From: Rugosimonospora acidiphila
Lineage (GTDB): Bacteria; Actinomycetota; Actinomycetes; Mycobacteriales; Micromonosporaceae
Assembly: GCF_039543385.1 (NCBI RefSeq)
Contig: NZ_BAABJQ010000049.1
Location: 1 to 51,239 of the forward strand
Length of the DNA stretch: 51,239 nt
Direction: 5' to 3'
Of the stretch, positions 40,187 through 48,311 are shown in pieces (the stretch's first letter is position 1; every line of letters begins with the position of its first letter). The notes beneath the pieces are model-generated. The model saw only the letters and a program-made list of their open reading frames with translations, did not search any database and was not told where the DNA came from. The position numbers were made by a program, and so were the translations under genes.

Positions 40187-41158
40187 CTACGCGGCGGCGT
40201 TGACGTACTCGTTGTCGACGAGGCTCGAAATCTTGACCGTGTCGACTCCCTTGACCGGTGGGGTGGCCGTCCTGAACTGCTGGAGCATCACGTCCATCTG
40301 GTCCGTCGGGTACGGGCCCACCGTCCACACCGTCTTGTAGGCCTGGTACGTGCCGTCGATCTCGGCCGGCGCGGTCAGCTTCACGTAGGTCTTCAGCGCC
40401 TGGCCGGATGCCTGGGCGTTGGAGCCGGCCTCCTTCACGGCCGCCTTGAACGCGGTGATGAACTTGGTGACCGTCGGGCCGTTGGACTTGGCGAACTTGT
40501 CGTTGACCGCGAGCACCGACGGCGGCGCCAGCGCGGTGATGTCCTCCAGGTTCACCATCCCCTTCTCGTCGGCCTGGATGCTGGTCGGCGGGGACACCCC
40601 GGCCGCGGCCACGGAGCCGGTCTGCACGGCGGCCAGCGCGGCGGAGTTGGTCTGCAGGTAGGCGACCTTCACGTCGACGCCCGGCTTCATGCCGGCCTTG
40701 GTGATGGCCGCCCGGACCGCTCCGTCGATGGCGCCGCCCGGCGTGGTGACCGCCACCGACTTGCCCTTGAGGTCGTTGATCGACGTCAGGCCCTTCTTGC
40801 CGTAGAGGTAGAACACCGTCGGGCCGGCGGTGAAAATCACCTTCGCCGAGGGATTGGTGATGATGCCGGAGACCAGCCCCGGGCCGTCCCAGCCGATGTT
40901 GATGTTGTTGGAGAGCACCGCCGCCGTGACCGCCGCCGGGGTCAACGTCTGGAGCTTCACGTTCAGGCCGTACTTCTTGAAGATGCCGGTCTGCACGCCC
41001 ACGTACAGCGGAAGGTACACGCCGGTGGCGCCCGAGGTGCCGACGGTGATGGTCTTGGCGCCCGAGTCGTCCCCGCCCGACCCGCAGGCGGCGAGGGTCA
41101 CCACCAGCGCCGCCAACGCGGCGACGCCACCGAGAATCCGTCCACGTTTCAAAGACAT
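40187..41158 (-). CDS. NitT/TauT-type substrate-binding lipoprotein (first of a tandem pair)
   Basis: A 323-residue lipoprotein. Start ATG 41158; lipobox LAAC. It carries the same blocks as its downstream neighbour (TVGTSGATGVYLPLYVG, LKGKSVAVTTPGGAIDGAVR, AYLQTNSAALAAVQTGSVAAAGVSPPTS). Nearly collinear sequence shows a tandem duplication. It binds the ligand for the permease and ATPase encoded upstream in the same operon. Between it and the ATPase gene is a 194-bp GC-rich spacer with short direct repeats (CCACGCGCGACCG and GGTCGGTCAGG), in which I see no gene. Confidence 0.92.
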   Translation of the reverse strand: MSLKRGRILGGVAALAALVVTLAACGSGGDDSGAKTITVGTSGATGVYLPLYVGVQTGIFKKYGLNVKLQTLTPAAVTAAVLSNNINIGWDGPGLVSGIITNPSAKVIFTAGPTVFYLYGKKGLTSINDLKGKSVAVTTPGGAIDGAVRAAITKAGMKPGVDVKVAYLQTNSAALAAVQTGSVAAAGVSPPTSIQADEKGMVNLEDITALAPPSVLAVNDKFAKSNGPTVTKFITAFKAAVKEAGSNAQASGQALKTYVKLTAPAEIDGTYQAYKTVWTVGPYPTDQMDVMLQQFRTATPPVKGVDTVKISSLVDNEYVNAAA

Positions 41159-41352
41159 GTGAGTTCTCCAATGCGCCCGGATGGGACGGGACAAGAAGGT
41201 CGCGGATGCTCCGGCGACCGGGATCGGGTGCGGATTCGTCGCGGGCGCCACGCGGGCCCGGGCGGCCACGCGCGACCGGGCCACGCGCGACCGTGCCGCC
41301 CGCCGGCCGGTGGCCGCCACCGGCCGCCGCCGGTCGGTCAGGAGTCGGTCGG

Positions 41353-42207
41353 TCAGGGGCTGACCGAGGCACCGCCGCGGATGCAGTCCCAGATCCGGTC
41401 GACCAGGGCCAGGAATTCGGGCGTGCGCTTGATTTCGTCGGTACGGGGCCGGGGGAAGTTCACCTCGACGATGTCGTCGATGATCGTGCCGGGTCCCTTG
41501 GACAGCACCACCACGCGGTCGCCCAGGAACACGGCCTCGTCGATCTGGTGCGTCACGAACATCACCGACTTGCGCATCTGCCCCCAGATGCGCAGCAGTT
41601 CGGTCTGCATGACCTCGCGGGTCTGCGCGTCCAGCGCCGCGAACGGCTCGTCCATCAGCAGCAGCTGCGGGTCGACGACCAACGCCCGGGCCAGGTTCAC
41701 CCGCTGCTGCATGCCGCCGGACAGCTCGTGCGGGTAGTGGCCCTCGAAGCCCTTCAGCCCGACCAGCTCGATGACCCGGTGGCTGCGCTCGCGCGCCTCC
41801 CGCTTGCGTACCTTCATCATCTCCAGCCCGTACGTCACGTTGGCCAGGACGGTGCGCCAGGGCAGCAGCGACGATGACTGGAACACCACCGCCCGATCCC
41901 GTTCGGGCGACACGATTTTCGTACCGGCGAACGACATCGCGCCGTGCGAGATGGGGATCAGCCCGGCCACCGCCAGCAGCAGGCTCGACTTGCCGCAGCC
42001 ACTGGGCCCGACCACACAGGAGAACTCGTTCTCCCGCACCTCGAACGAGACGTCCTTGATGGCTCGGTAGCGCTTGTTGTCGCGCCGCGCGGTGAACGTG
42101 ATGCCCACGTGATCGATCACCAGGGATCCGGAGCCTGACCGGGCCCGGTCCGTCGCCGCACCCGCGTTGCGCGCGTCTTTCTGATTCGCTTCGATTACTT
42201 CGGACAT
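41353..42207 (-). CDS. NitT/TauT-type ABC transporter ATP-binding protein
   Basis: A 284-residue ATPase. ATG 42207 follows GGAG by 5 bases; a longer frame starts 90 bases upstream without a site. Walker A GPSGCGKSS is at 67-75, the signature LSGGM at 162-166, and Walker B LLLMDEP at 182-188, followed by the switch His in FVTHQIDEA. This matches SsuB/TauB/NrtD proteins, which import sulfonates, nitrate or, in many soil bacteria, aromatic carboxylates. It lies between the permease gene and the two binding-protein genes. Confidence 0.93.
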   Translation of the reverse strand: MSEVIEANQKDARNAGAATDRARSGSGSLVIDHVGITFTARRDNKRYRAIKDVSFEVRENEFSCVVGPSGCGKSSLLLAVAGLIPISHGAMSFAGTKIVSPERDRAVVFQSSSLLPWRTVLANVTYGLEMMKVRKREARERSHRVIELVGLKGFEGHYPHELSGGMQQRVNLARALVVDPQLLLMDEPFAALDAQTREVMQTELLRIWGQMRKSVMFVTHQIDEAVFLGDRVVVLSKGPGTIIDDIVEVNFPRPRTDEIKRTPEFLALVDRIWDCIRGGASVSP

Positions 42208-42336
42208 TCCGTCTCCAAGACTGGTGGGGGCGCCGGGGTCTGCCGGGGGAAGCGATAGGGCGGACGTCGAGGGGGTCCCTTGCCGGCTGGCAGTCACGAA
42301 GCCTGTCGGGCACGAAGCCTGTCGGCGATGCCGCGG

Positions 42337-43197
42337 TTACCCGCTCGCCTTGGGGCGCCAGCGCTCGAGCCGGTGCTCGACCACCCGGATCGACTGGGTC
42401 AGCAGCACGCCGATGCCCGAGACCAGGAACACCGCGACGAACATGGTCGAGGACTGGAGGTTGTTGCCGGCGGTCTCGATGGTGTACCCGAGGCCCGCGG
42501 TGGACGCCAGCAGTTCGCCGACGACCATGCCGATGAGCCCCTGCCCGATGCCCAGCCGGATGCCCGTGACGATGGACGGCACCGCACCGGGTATGACGAC
42601 GGTGCGGAACAGCTGGAGCCGGCTCGCCTTGAACGAGCGGGCGACCTGCACCAGCGAGGCATCGGCGATCTTCACGCCGGACATGGTGTTGATGATGATC
42701 GGGAACACGGACGACAGGAACACCACGGCGACCTTCGACGGCGTACCGATGCCGAACCAGATGACCAGCAGCGGCACGAGCGCGATACGCGGGGCCGCGT
42801 AGCCGAAGTTCACCAGCGGATCGACCAGGAACTCGCACCACCGCCACCAGCCCATCGCCATGCCGACGAGGAGGCCGACGACCAACGAGATGGCGAAGCC
42901 CAGGCCGAACTCGATGGCGCTGATCTCCAGTGCGTACCACCCGCCGCCGCCGTCGAAGTAGTCCTTGGCCGCCTTGACAATCTCCCACGGGCTGCTGGCG
43001 AAGGCGGGGTTGACGATGCTCAGGTCGGAGCAGACCTGCCAGGCCGCCAGCACGACCACCGCACCGAGGGTGCCGAGCAGGATGCGCTGCCGCTTGCGCA
43101 GGAACTCCTTGAAGCCGCGCGGTGCGGCGTCGTCGTCATCGTCGAAGACATTCGCAGTGATGGTTTCCGGAGGCTTGTTCGGCGTCACGGTCGTCAT
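42337..43197 (-). CDS. NitT/TauT-type ABC transporter permease
   Basis: A 286-residue permease with six predicted helices. The start is ATG 43197 (GGTGGG seven bases upstream) or a GTG 11 codons earlier that sits directly on AGGAG. The N-terminal tail has an unusual DDDDD run. The inner-membrane-component signature near residue 190 (SFKASRLQLFRTVVIPGAVPSIVTGIRLGIGQGL-like EAA loop) fits SsuC/TauC. It is the first gene of the operon, read from the promoter at 43344-43373. Confidence 0.92.
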   Translation of the reverse strand: MTTVTPNKPPETITANVFDDDDDAAPRGFKEFLRKRQRILLGTLGAVVVLAAWQVCSDLSIVNPAFASSPWEIVKAAKDYFDGGGGWYALEISAIEFGLGFAISLVVGLLVGMAMGWWRWCEFLVDPLVNFGYAAPRIALVPLLVIWFGIGTPSKVAVVFLSSVFPIIINTMSGVKIADASLVQVARSFKASRLQLFRTVVIPGAVPSIVTGIRLGIGQGLIGMVVGELLASTAGLGYTIETAGNNLQSSTMFVAVFLVSGIGVLLTQSIRVVEHRLERWRPKASG

Positions 43198-43606
43198 TAG
43201 CTGAACCCACCAACACGCACGTGCGTTCACTCCTTATTCCGCAGTTCTCGCCGGTCACGGCGACTCGGCCGTAAGCGGCCCTAGCCAGTAGATCCCTCGT
43301 CGAGGCTCAGATCTTCACGACTTCAGATGCGGTATTCTGTAGGTTATACTCTACCGCTAGTAGGATCTGTCAAGGCTTAGCACAGCTTCGGCGCCGCACC
43401 TCGAGGTCGCCAAACCCTACGGCGGAACGCACCGTCCAACGACGACGCACCGGCTCCGGCGCGCCACGCGACCCGCGACGACCCGCGAAGCGCGAATCCC
43501 CATTACGAAGCCCGATCCGGGCCCGTCCCATCCCGCGTCCAGGTCCAGCGGTTCGCCGTCGGTGGGCCATCTTCCGCGTCAACGACACGAGCAGGGAGCC
43601 AGCAGC
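43198..43606. other. Divergent control region between transporter and RidA units
   Basis: No gene is supported in these 409 bp. The centre holds the face-to-face promoters and the regulon motif (43322-43373). The rest on the plus side (43380-43590) is a GC-rich leader in which I see no clear element. Confidence 0.6.
43322..43373. promoter_or_regulatory. Overlapping divergent promoters with regulon motif
   Basis: On the minus strand TTGACA (43373-43368) is 18 bp from GTATAA (43349-43344). On the plus strand TTCAGA (43322-43327) is 17 bp from TATACT (43345-43350). Both -10 boxes lie on the same bases, and the motif TCTGTAGGTTATACT (43336-43350) covers them. One bound protein could therefore control both directions. 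The motif matches the consensus at 12 of 15 positions. Confidence 0.7.
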
Positions 43607-44812
43607 ATGCAGCAGGTGGAGATCGCGGCCTTCGCCGAGCGGGGCCGCCAATTCTCGGTGGCCGCGTTGCGCGGCAACGATCCGTCGACCGGCGAACTGC
43701 CGGCATCGGCGCAGGCCCAGTTCCACAACGCGTTCGGCAACCTCGGTCGGCTGCTGGCCGAGCACGACCTGTCCCCCGACGAGGTCGGCCGCGTCACCGT
43801 GCTGGCGCCCGACCGGTCGTACCGGCAGTTCATCAACGAGCCGTGGCTGGCGATGTTCCCGGAAGCCAACCGTCCCGCCCGCCGGACCACCCACCTGGCG
43901 CTGCCGCCCGGCGTGGCCGTCGAACTGCTCGTGGCCGGGGTTCGCGGCGCCACGCGCACCGCTCTGGAGATCGAGGGCATCCGCCACAAGGATCCGTTGC
44001 CGATGGGCGCGCGGCTCGACGAGTATCTCTTCTCCTCGGCCATCGTCCCGGACCTGCCCGGCGGCGGGCAGCCCGAGGACATCGCGGCCATCCGCCAGGC
44101 CTTCACCAACCTCGAATCGCTCCTCGCCGCCGCGGGCGCCACCACCCGCGACGTCTCGCACGTCTCGGTCTACCTGGGCCGCTGGGACATCCACGACGAC
44201 ATGGTCGACACCTGGGTGGCCACGTTCCCGGACGAGCACAGCCGGCCCTCCCGCAAGACGTTCTACTATCCGAGCGTGTCGATCCAGCTGCACTGCGACG
44301 GCGTCATCGGCGGAGACCGGAGCAATCTCGAAATCGACGGCCTCGGCCACCGCGACCCCATCCCGATGGGCGCCGTGACGGCGGGCACCTTCACCACCTC
44401 CGGGATCGACGGGCGCGACCCGGCGACCGGCCGGGTGCCCCGGCACGTCGGGCCGCAGGCCCGGCAGGCGCTGACCAACCTGCGCACCCTGATGGCCACC
44501 GCCGGCACCACCGACGCGGACCTGCTGCACGTCGACGCGCTGGTCGGGCAGCAGCGCTACGCCGACGAGCTTCTCGAGGTCTGGGCCGCCGCGTTTCCCA
44601 ACCCCGCGGCCGCACCGACCCTGCAGGTGACCGAGTTGGGCCTGGTCGCCCGGGACTACCTCGTCCAGTTCATCGCCAAGGGCATCCCGCCATCCGGCGC
44701 GAAAACGGCACAGGCCAACAGCACGGCAGAAGCCAACGCTACGACGAATGCCAACGCTACGACGGATGCCAACGGTGCGGCGAATGCCAACGGTGCGGCG
44801 GGGGGCGCGTGA
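43607..44812 (+). CDS. Three-domain RidA (YjgF/UK114)-like protein
   Basis: A 401-residue protein made of three RidA-like domains (about 1-118, 136-240 and 257-360). ATG 43607 follows CAGGGAG. The linkers LEIEGIRHKDPLPMGA (120-135) and LEIDGLGHRDPIPMGA (241-256) are near copies, which proves internal duplication. Each domain keeps the NAFGNLGRLL / QAFTNLESLL / QALTNLRTLM helix. RidA proteins form trimers and remove reactive enamines, or act as ring-cleavage-pathway hydrolases. The Arg that typical RidA uses for imine hydrolysis is not seen in the expected place in any of the domains, so this is probably a different Rid subtype. One chain may mimic the trimer. The last 30 residues are a repetitive Ala/Asn tail. 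Confidence 0.82.
   Translation: MQQVEIAAFAERGRQFSVAALRGNDPSTGELPASAQAQFHNAFGNLGRLLAEHDLSPDEVGRVTVLAPDRSYRQFINEPWLAMFPEANRPARRTTHLALPPGVAVELLVAGVRGATRTALEIEGIRHKDPLPMGARLDEYLFSSAIVPDLPGGGQPEDIAAIRQAFTNLESLLAAAGATTRDVSHVSVYLGRWDIHDDMVDTWVATFPDEHSRPSRKTFYYPSVSIQLHCDGVIGGDRSNLEIDGLGHRDPIPMGAVTAGTFTTSGIDGRDPATGRVPRHVGPQARQALTNLRTLMATAGTTDADLLHVDALVGQQRYADELLEVWAAAFPNPAAAPTLQVTELGLVARDYLVQFIAKGIPPSGAKTAQANSTAEANATTNANATTDANGAANANGAAGGA
44714..44803 (+). repeat. Five 18-bp tandem repeats coding an Ala/Asn-rich tail
   Basis: Units starting GCCAAC lie at 44714, 44732, 44750, 44768 and 44786, exactly 18 bp apart. The middle two share GCTACGACG and the last two share GGTGCGGCG. The array codes for the C-terminal tail of the RidA-like protein and ends at its stop. 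Confidence 0.88.
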
Positions 44813-45213
44813 TGATCAATCGCCTGCCGCTGAACCGGATTCACGAGGCGCGCCGTCTGGTCTTCGAGGCGGCGCGCGCCGACGGCCGGAACATGGCCAT
44901 CGCCGTGGTGGACGAGGCCGCCGCCCTGATCTACGCCGAGCGCATGGAGAACTGCGACGCCCGCGTGCTCACGCACGCGATGCGCAAGGCGTACACGGCG
45001 GCGACCATGCACCGCAGCACCCTGTTCTTCCGCGACCAGAACGCGGAGCTGGGCAAGTCGCTGGCCGACTGGGGCGACCCGATGCTCACCGGGCTGCCGG
45101 GTGGCGTCGAGGTCAGGATCGGCGACGAGTGGTTCGGCGGGGTGGCGGTCGGCGGGAACACCCCCGAGCGGGACGTCGAGCTGGCGGAGCTGGCCCGGCG
45201 GACGCTGATCTGA
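44812..45213 (+). CDS. GlcG/HbpS-like heme-binding-family protein
   Basis: A 133-residue protein. The ATG overlaps the stop of the previous gene (TGATG), so the pair is coupled. The GlcG/HbpS family pattern is clear: ARRLVFEAARADGRNMAIAVVDEAAALIYAERMENC, then AMRKAYTAATMHRST, then GGVEVRIGDEWFGGVAVGGNTPERDVELAELA-like end. Members occur in glycolate, aromatic and diol clusters; some bind heme, many have no known job. The usual GxxGVSG at the end is replaced by VAVGGN. Confidence 0.87.
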   Translation: MINRLPLNRIHEARRLVFEAARADGRNMAIAVVDEAAALIYAERMENCDARVLTHAMRKAYTAATMHRSTLFFRDQNAELGKSLADWGDPMLTGLPGGVEVRIGDEWFGGVAVGGNTPERDVELAELARRTLI

Positions 45214-45260
45214 ACGCACCGGCCTCCCGCTAACCCAGGGCGGCGCGGCCGATCCACGGG

Positions 45261-45288
45261 CGCCCCGGGCGGCTTGCCACCCGGGGCG
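45261..45288. terminator. Bidirectional hairpin terminator
   Basis: A 9-bp stem (45261-45269 with 45280-45288) has a short loop. It lies between the convergent GlcG-like and AAA+ genes. Confidence 0.6.
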
Positions 45289-45309
45289 TCCGCGTGCCCG
45301 CCGCCCGGC

Positions 45310-46206
45310 TCAGTTGCGGGTCTTGGCCAGCTCGATGAGGGTCCCCATCCGCAGCCCCGACGGGTCGATGGCCGTTTCGCGATGCGACGCCAGGGCATCG
45401 GCCACGAACTTGCGCGCCTGGCGCCCGTCGATGCCGCCCAGCAGCTCCGCGACCTCGGCGAGCTGGTCGTCGGTGGCCAGCTCGCGGCAGGCCGGAAAGT
45501 GCCGGCCGAGGTCGTTCAGCGTGTCGGCGAGGATCTGCCGGATGACCGCGGGGCCGGGCAGCGGCAACTCCATGACCAGGTCGGCCCGGGACACCACCGC
45601 GTCATCGAGGGCCCCGGCCAGATTGGTGGTGCCGACCACCAGCACCCCGGGCGCCTCACGGGAGATCCAGTCCAGCGCGGACAGCAGCGCGGCCGTGCCC
45701 CGGAAGACATCGGCCGGGTTGATGTCCAGCGAGGCCTCCGACCGGGACACCGCGAGTACCTCGACCTCGTCGAGGACGACGACCGTGGGTCCGTCCTCGG
45801 CCAGCGCCGGCAGCTCCTCCTGGAACAGCTGCACCACGTTGCGCTGGGTGCGGCCGAGCAGCTCGCTCGGCAACAGGTGCATGTTGACGTCGACCAGCCG
45901 TACGATGCCGTACCGGTCGGCCAGCTGCTCGGCGACGGCGTACGCCAGCCCGCGGGCCAGCGTCGTCTTGCCCACCCCGGGCAGGCCGTTGAGCAGCAGC
46001 AGTCCGTGCAGCGGCAGGCTGATGCCGCTGATCCCCGCCTTGCGCAGGCTGATCGACATCAGCGCGTGGTTGAGCAGCCGGTCCTTGATGGCCGGGTCGA
46101 CGACGATGCGCTCCCAGCTGTCCTTGAGCTGCTGGTCGCCGCGGGCGGGCGTCACCGCCATCGCCTCGCCGACCTTGCTGTGCGAGTGCTGGTGGTCCAT
46201 GCTCAT
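45310..46206 (-). CDS. Pch2/TRIP13-like AAA+ ATPase
   Basis: A 298-residue AAA+ ATPase, last gene of the Rieske operon. ATG 46206 is 2 bases after the bicupin stop; ATG 46200 with GGTAGGG is an equal choice. Walker A GLPGVGKT is at 74-81, Walker B VVVLDE at 142-147 continues as DEVEVLAVSR, sensor 1 is TTN (193-195), and GRQARKF near residue 255 is a sensor-2-like Arg. Two stretches resemble Pch2/TRIP13 rather than MoxR, CbbX or FtsH: the N-terminal WERIVVDPAIKDRLLNHALM before the P-loop, and NPADVFRG..SALDW..VSRADL. Pch2/TRIP13 enzymes remodel HORMA proteins; in bacteria they occur in CBASS defence. No HORMA gene is present here. A role in maturing the oxygenase or bicupin is a guess. Confidence 0.8.
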   Translation of the reverse strand: MSMDHQHSHSKVGEAMAVTPARGDQQLKDSWERIVVDPAIKDRLLNHALMSISLRKAGISGISLPLHGLLLLNGLPGVGKTTLARGLAYAVAEQLADRYGIVRLVDVNMHLLPSELLGRTQRNVVQLFQEELPALAEDGPTVVVLDEVEVLAVSRSEASLDINPADVFRGTAALLSALDWISREAPGVLVVGTTNLAGALDDAVVSRADLVMELPLPGPAVIRQILADTLNDLGRHFPACRELATDDQLAEVAELLGGIDGRQARKFVADALASHRETAIDPSGLRMGTLIELAKTRN

Positions 46207-46208
46207 CC

Positions 46209-47276
46209 CTACCGGGCCCCCGATCCGGAGACGTTGCGGCTGCGCTCCATCACGCCCTGGCGCGGGGAGAGGTAGAGGTACGGGAACTCGCGCTTGGCGG
46301 CCTTCTCCCAGAAGTACCGGAACCCGTACGCGACCCGGACCATGATGGCCTGCTCGTCGGACTCGTTGACGTGCCGGTGCGGGGTCTGCGGACCGGGCAC
46401 CTGGAAGCAGGTGCCGGGCTTCCACGGCACCTTTTCGCCGTTGACCAGCGAGTACCCGTGGCCCTGGATGATGTACAGGTGCGCCTCCATGTGCGCGTGC
46501 ATGCCGCCGAACTCGTGCGGCGGATCGATCAGCAGGCCGCTGACCTCGACGGTGTTCAGCTTGAAGTCGTTGATGTCCTTGTTGATGCGCATGTAGTTGC
46601 GGGTCTCCGACTTGTGGAAGCCGGGTGGCAGCGCGTGCATGCCGTCGACGTCGCCCAGAATCAGCGGGTGCTCGGGGTCGAACTCCGGCATGTCCGCCGG
46701 CAGCACCGGTACGCCGTCGTTTTCGCCGCGCTTGATGATGGCGTCCTCGCCGCGCAGCACGACCCGCCACTGGCCATCGGGCGCCATCCCGTCGGGCGAC
46801 ACCTCGGCCTTGGGCTCGGTGATGGTGGGGCCCCAGTTTTCCAGCTGCATCGTGCGGTGCAGCCCGGCGTAGTGCTCCAGGTCCACGGTCAGCACCGACA
46901 GGTACCGCACCACGGTGTCACCGGTGTTGAAGTGTTGGTGCACCGAGCCGAACGGGATGGCGACCACGCTGTGGTCGGCCCAGTCGTAGCGGACTCCGTC
47001 GACGATGCTGAAGCCGGTGCCCCGGATGATGAAGATGGCCTCCTCACCGTGCTTGTGGGCGCCGGTGTGCGAGTGCGGCGGGATCTCGGCCACCATGGTG
47101 GTGCCACCCCAGGTGCGGAACCCGGTGTCGCGGGAGACCAGCAGGGCGGCGCGCTGATCCTGCACCGTCTCCACCCAGTCGAGATCCTCCTCGTGGATGC
47201 TGCGGCGCCCGTCCCTGCGCTCCTGCTCGGCCTTGTCCCACAGCCCGAGCCACTTGTCGTAGAACGTCTCAGCCAT
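46209..47276 (-). CDS. Bicupin, gentisate-dioxygenase-like
   Basis: A 355-residue two-cupin protein. The N-terminal cupin has His74-x-His76 and Glu79 (HTGAHKHGEEA) with His113/His115 (PFGSVHQHFN). The C-terminal cupin has His260-x-His262 and Glu264 (GGMHAHMEAH) with His300/His302 (TPHRHVNE). Both metal sites look complete, whereas many gentisate 1,2-dioxygenases keep only the N-terminal one active. Ring cleavage of a hydroxylated aromatic acid is the best guess from family and operon. It is preceded by the SDR gene and followed at once by the AAA+ gene. AGGAGCC lies about 7 bases before the ATG. Confidence 0.86.
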   Translation of the reverse strand: MAETFYDKWLGLWDKAEQERRDGRRSIHEEDLDWVETVQDQRAALLVSRDTGFRTWGGTTMVAEIPPHSHTGAHKHGEEAIFIIRGTGFSIVDGVRYDWADHSVVAIPFGSVHQHFNTGDTVVRYLSVLTVDLEHYAGLHRTMQLENWGPTITEPKAEVSPDGMAPDGQWRVVLRGEDAIIKRGENDGVPVLPADMPEFDPEHPLILGDVDGMHALPPGFHKSETRNYMRINKDINDFKLNTVEVSGLLIDPPHEFGGMHAHMEAHLYIIQGHGYSLVNGEKVPWKPGTCFQVPGPQTPHRHVNESDEQAIMVRVAYGFRYFWEKAAKREFPYLYLSPRQGVMERSRNVSGSGAR

Positions 47277-47354
47277 GCCGGCTCCTGCCTGTCGTGGTTG
47301 GAAAATTTGTTGCTGAGGAAACGGCGGTATCGCGTCCCGGCGGCCGGGTCGGGC

Positions 47355-48137
47355 TCATTCGCCGCCCATGCCGCCGGCGATCCGGATGACCTCGCCGGTC
47401 ACCCAGGACGCGGCCGGCGAGGCCAGGTAGAGGACGGCACCCGCGACGTCGTCGGGGGTGCCGTAGCGGCCCATCGGCGTCTCCGCGAGCTGCCGGGCCC
47501 GCTTGGCCTCGTCCCGGCGGCCGTTGGTGCGCGGGGTGTCGATGTGCCCGGGCGCGACCACGTTGAGCCGGATGTCCGGCGCCAGTTCGCGGGCCATGGA
47601 CCTGGTGAGGCTGTTGAGCGCGGCCTTGGTCGCGCCGTAGGAGGCCATGCCGCGGGCGGCGGAGTAGGCGGCCATCGACCCGATGTTCACGACCGAACCA
47701 CCGCCGCGCGCCCGCATTTCGGGTACGACCGCCTTGGTGCAGATGAAGGTGCCGACGACGTTGAGCCGGTACCCCTCGATCAGGTCCTCGGGGCGCAGGT
47801 CGAGGACGGGCCCGCGCTCGAACGAGTCGCCGAAGCTGCCTCCGGCCGAGTTCACCAGGATGTCGATGCCGCCGAACCGGTCGCGCACGGCGTCGACCAT
47901 CCGGGCCACGGACGACACGTCGCGCACGTCGGTCGCCACGCCCAGCGCGTCGATGCCGAGTTCGGCGAGCTGTTTCTGCGCCTCGGCGACGGCCGATTCA
48001 CGCCGGGACACCACCGCGACCCCGGCGCCGGCGGCGCCGAGCGCCTCGGCGATGCCGCGACCGATGCCCTCGGTGCCGCCGGTCACGATGGCGACCTTGC
48101 CGGCGAGGATGCCTTCCTTGTCAACGGAATCGGGCAT
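47355..48137 (-). CDS. Short-chain dehydrogenase/reductase (SDR)
   Basis: A 260-residue classical SDR. ATG 48137 follows AAAGGAAG; the longer frame has no site. TGGTEGIGRGIA binds NAD(P), NSAGG is the structural motif, and Ser (NIGSMAAYS), Tyr-x3-Lys (SYGATKAAL) complete the active site. It could oxidise the cis-diol made by the Rieske enzyme or a side-chain alcohol. It lies between the Rieske and bicupin genes in the same direction, with a 174-bp GC-rich spacer upstream in which I see no second promoter. Confidence 0.92.
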   Translation of the reverse strand: MPDSVDKEGILAGKVAIVTGGTEGIGRGIAEALGAAGAGVAVVSRRESAVAEAQKQLAELGIDALGVATDVRDVSSVARMVDAVRDRFGGIDILVNSAGGSFGDSFERGPVLDLRPEDLIEGYRLNVVGTFICTKAVVPEMRARGGGSVVNIGSMAAYSAARGMASYGATKAALNSLTRSMARELAPDIRLNVVAPGHIDTPRTNGRRDEAKRARQLAETPMGRYGTPDDVAGAVLYLASPAASWVTGEVIRIAGGMGGE

Positions 48138-48311
48138 GCGCTTCCTTTCACGACTCGTCACTCGGGCGGCCACCGGGGCCGTCCGGACGGCATGGGCCAC
48201 CCGCACCGGGCGGATGCTCCCGTGCCGGTGCGGGAGTTGTCGGAACCTCGGGGCGGGCCGTCGCCGGCGTGGGCCGCGCCCATCCTGACGCGGCCGGCCG
48301 GTGACCGTGCC

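Noticed and set aside
45310..46206. Part of a CBASS defence system because of the Pch2/TRIP13-like ATPase
   Set aside because: No cyclase, HORMA, effector or ubiquitin-like genes are in the window, and the gene is tightly joined to a catabolic operon.
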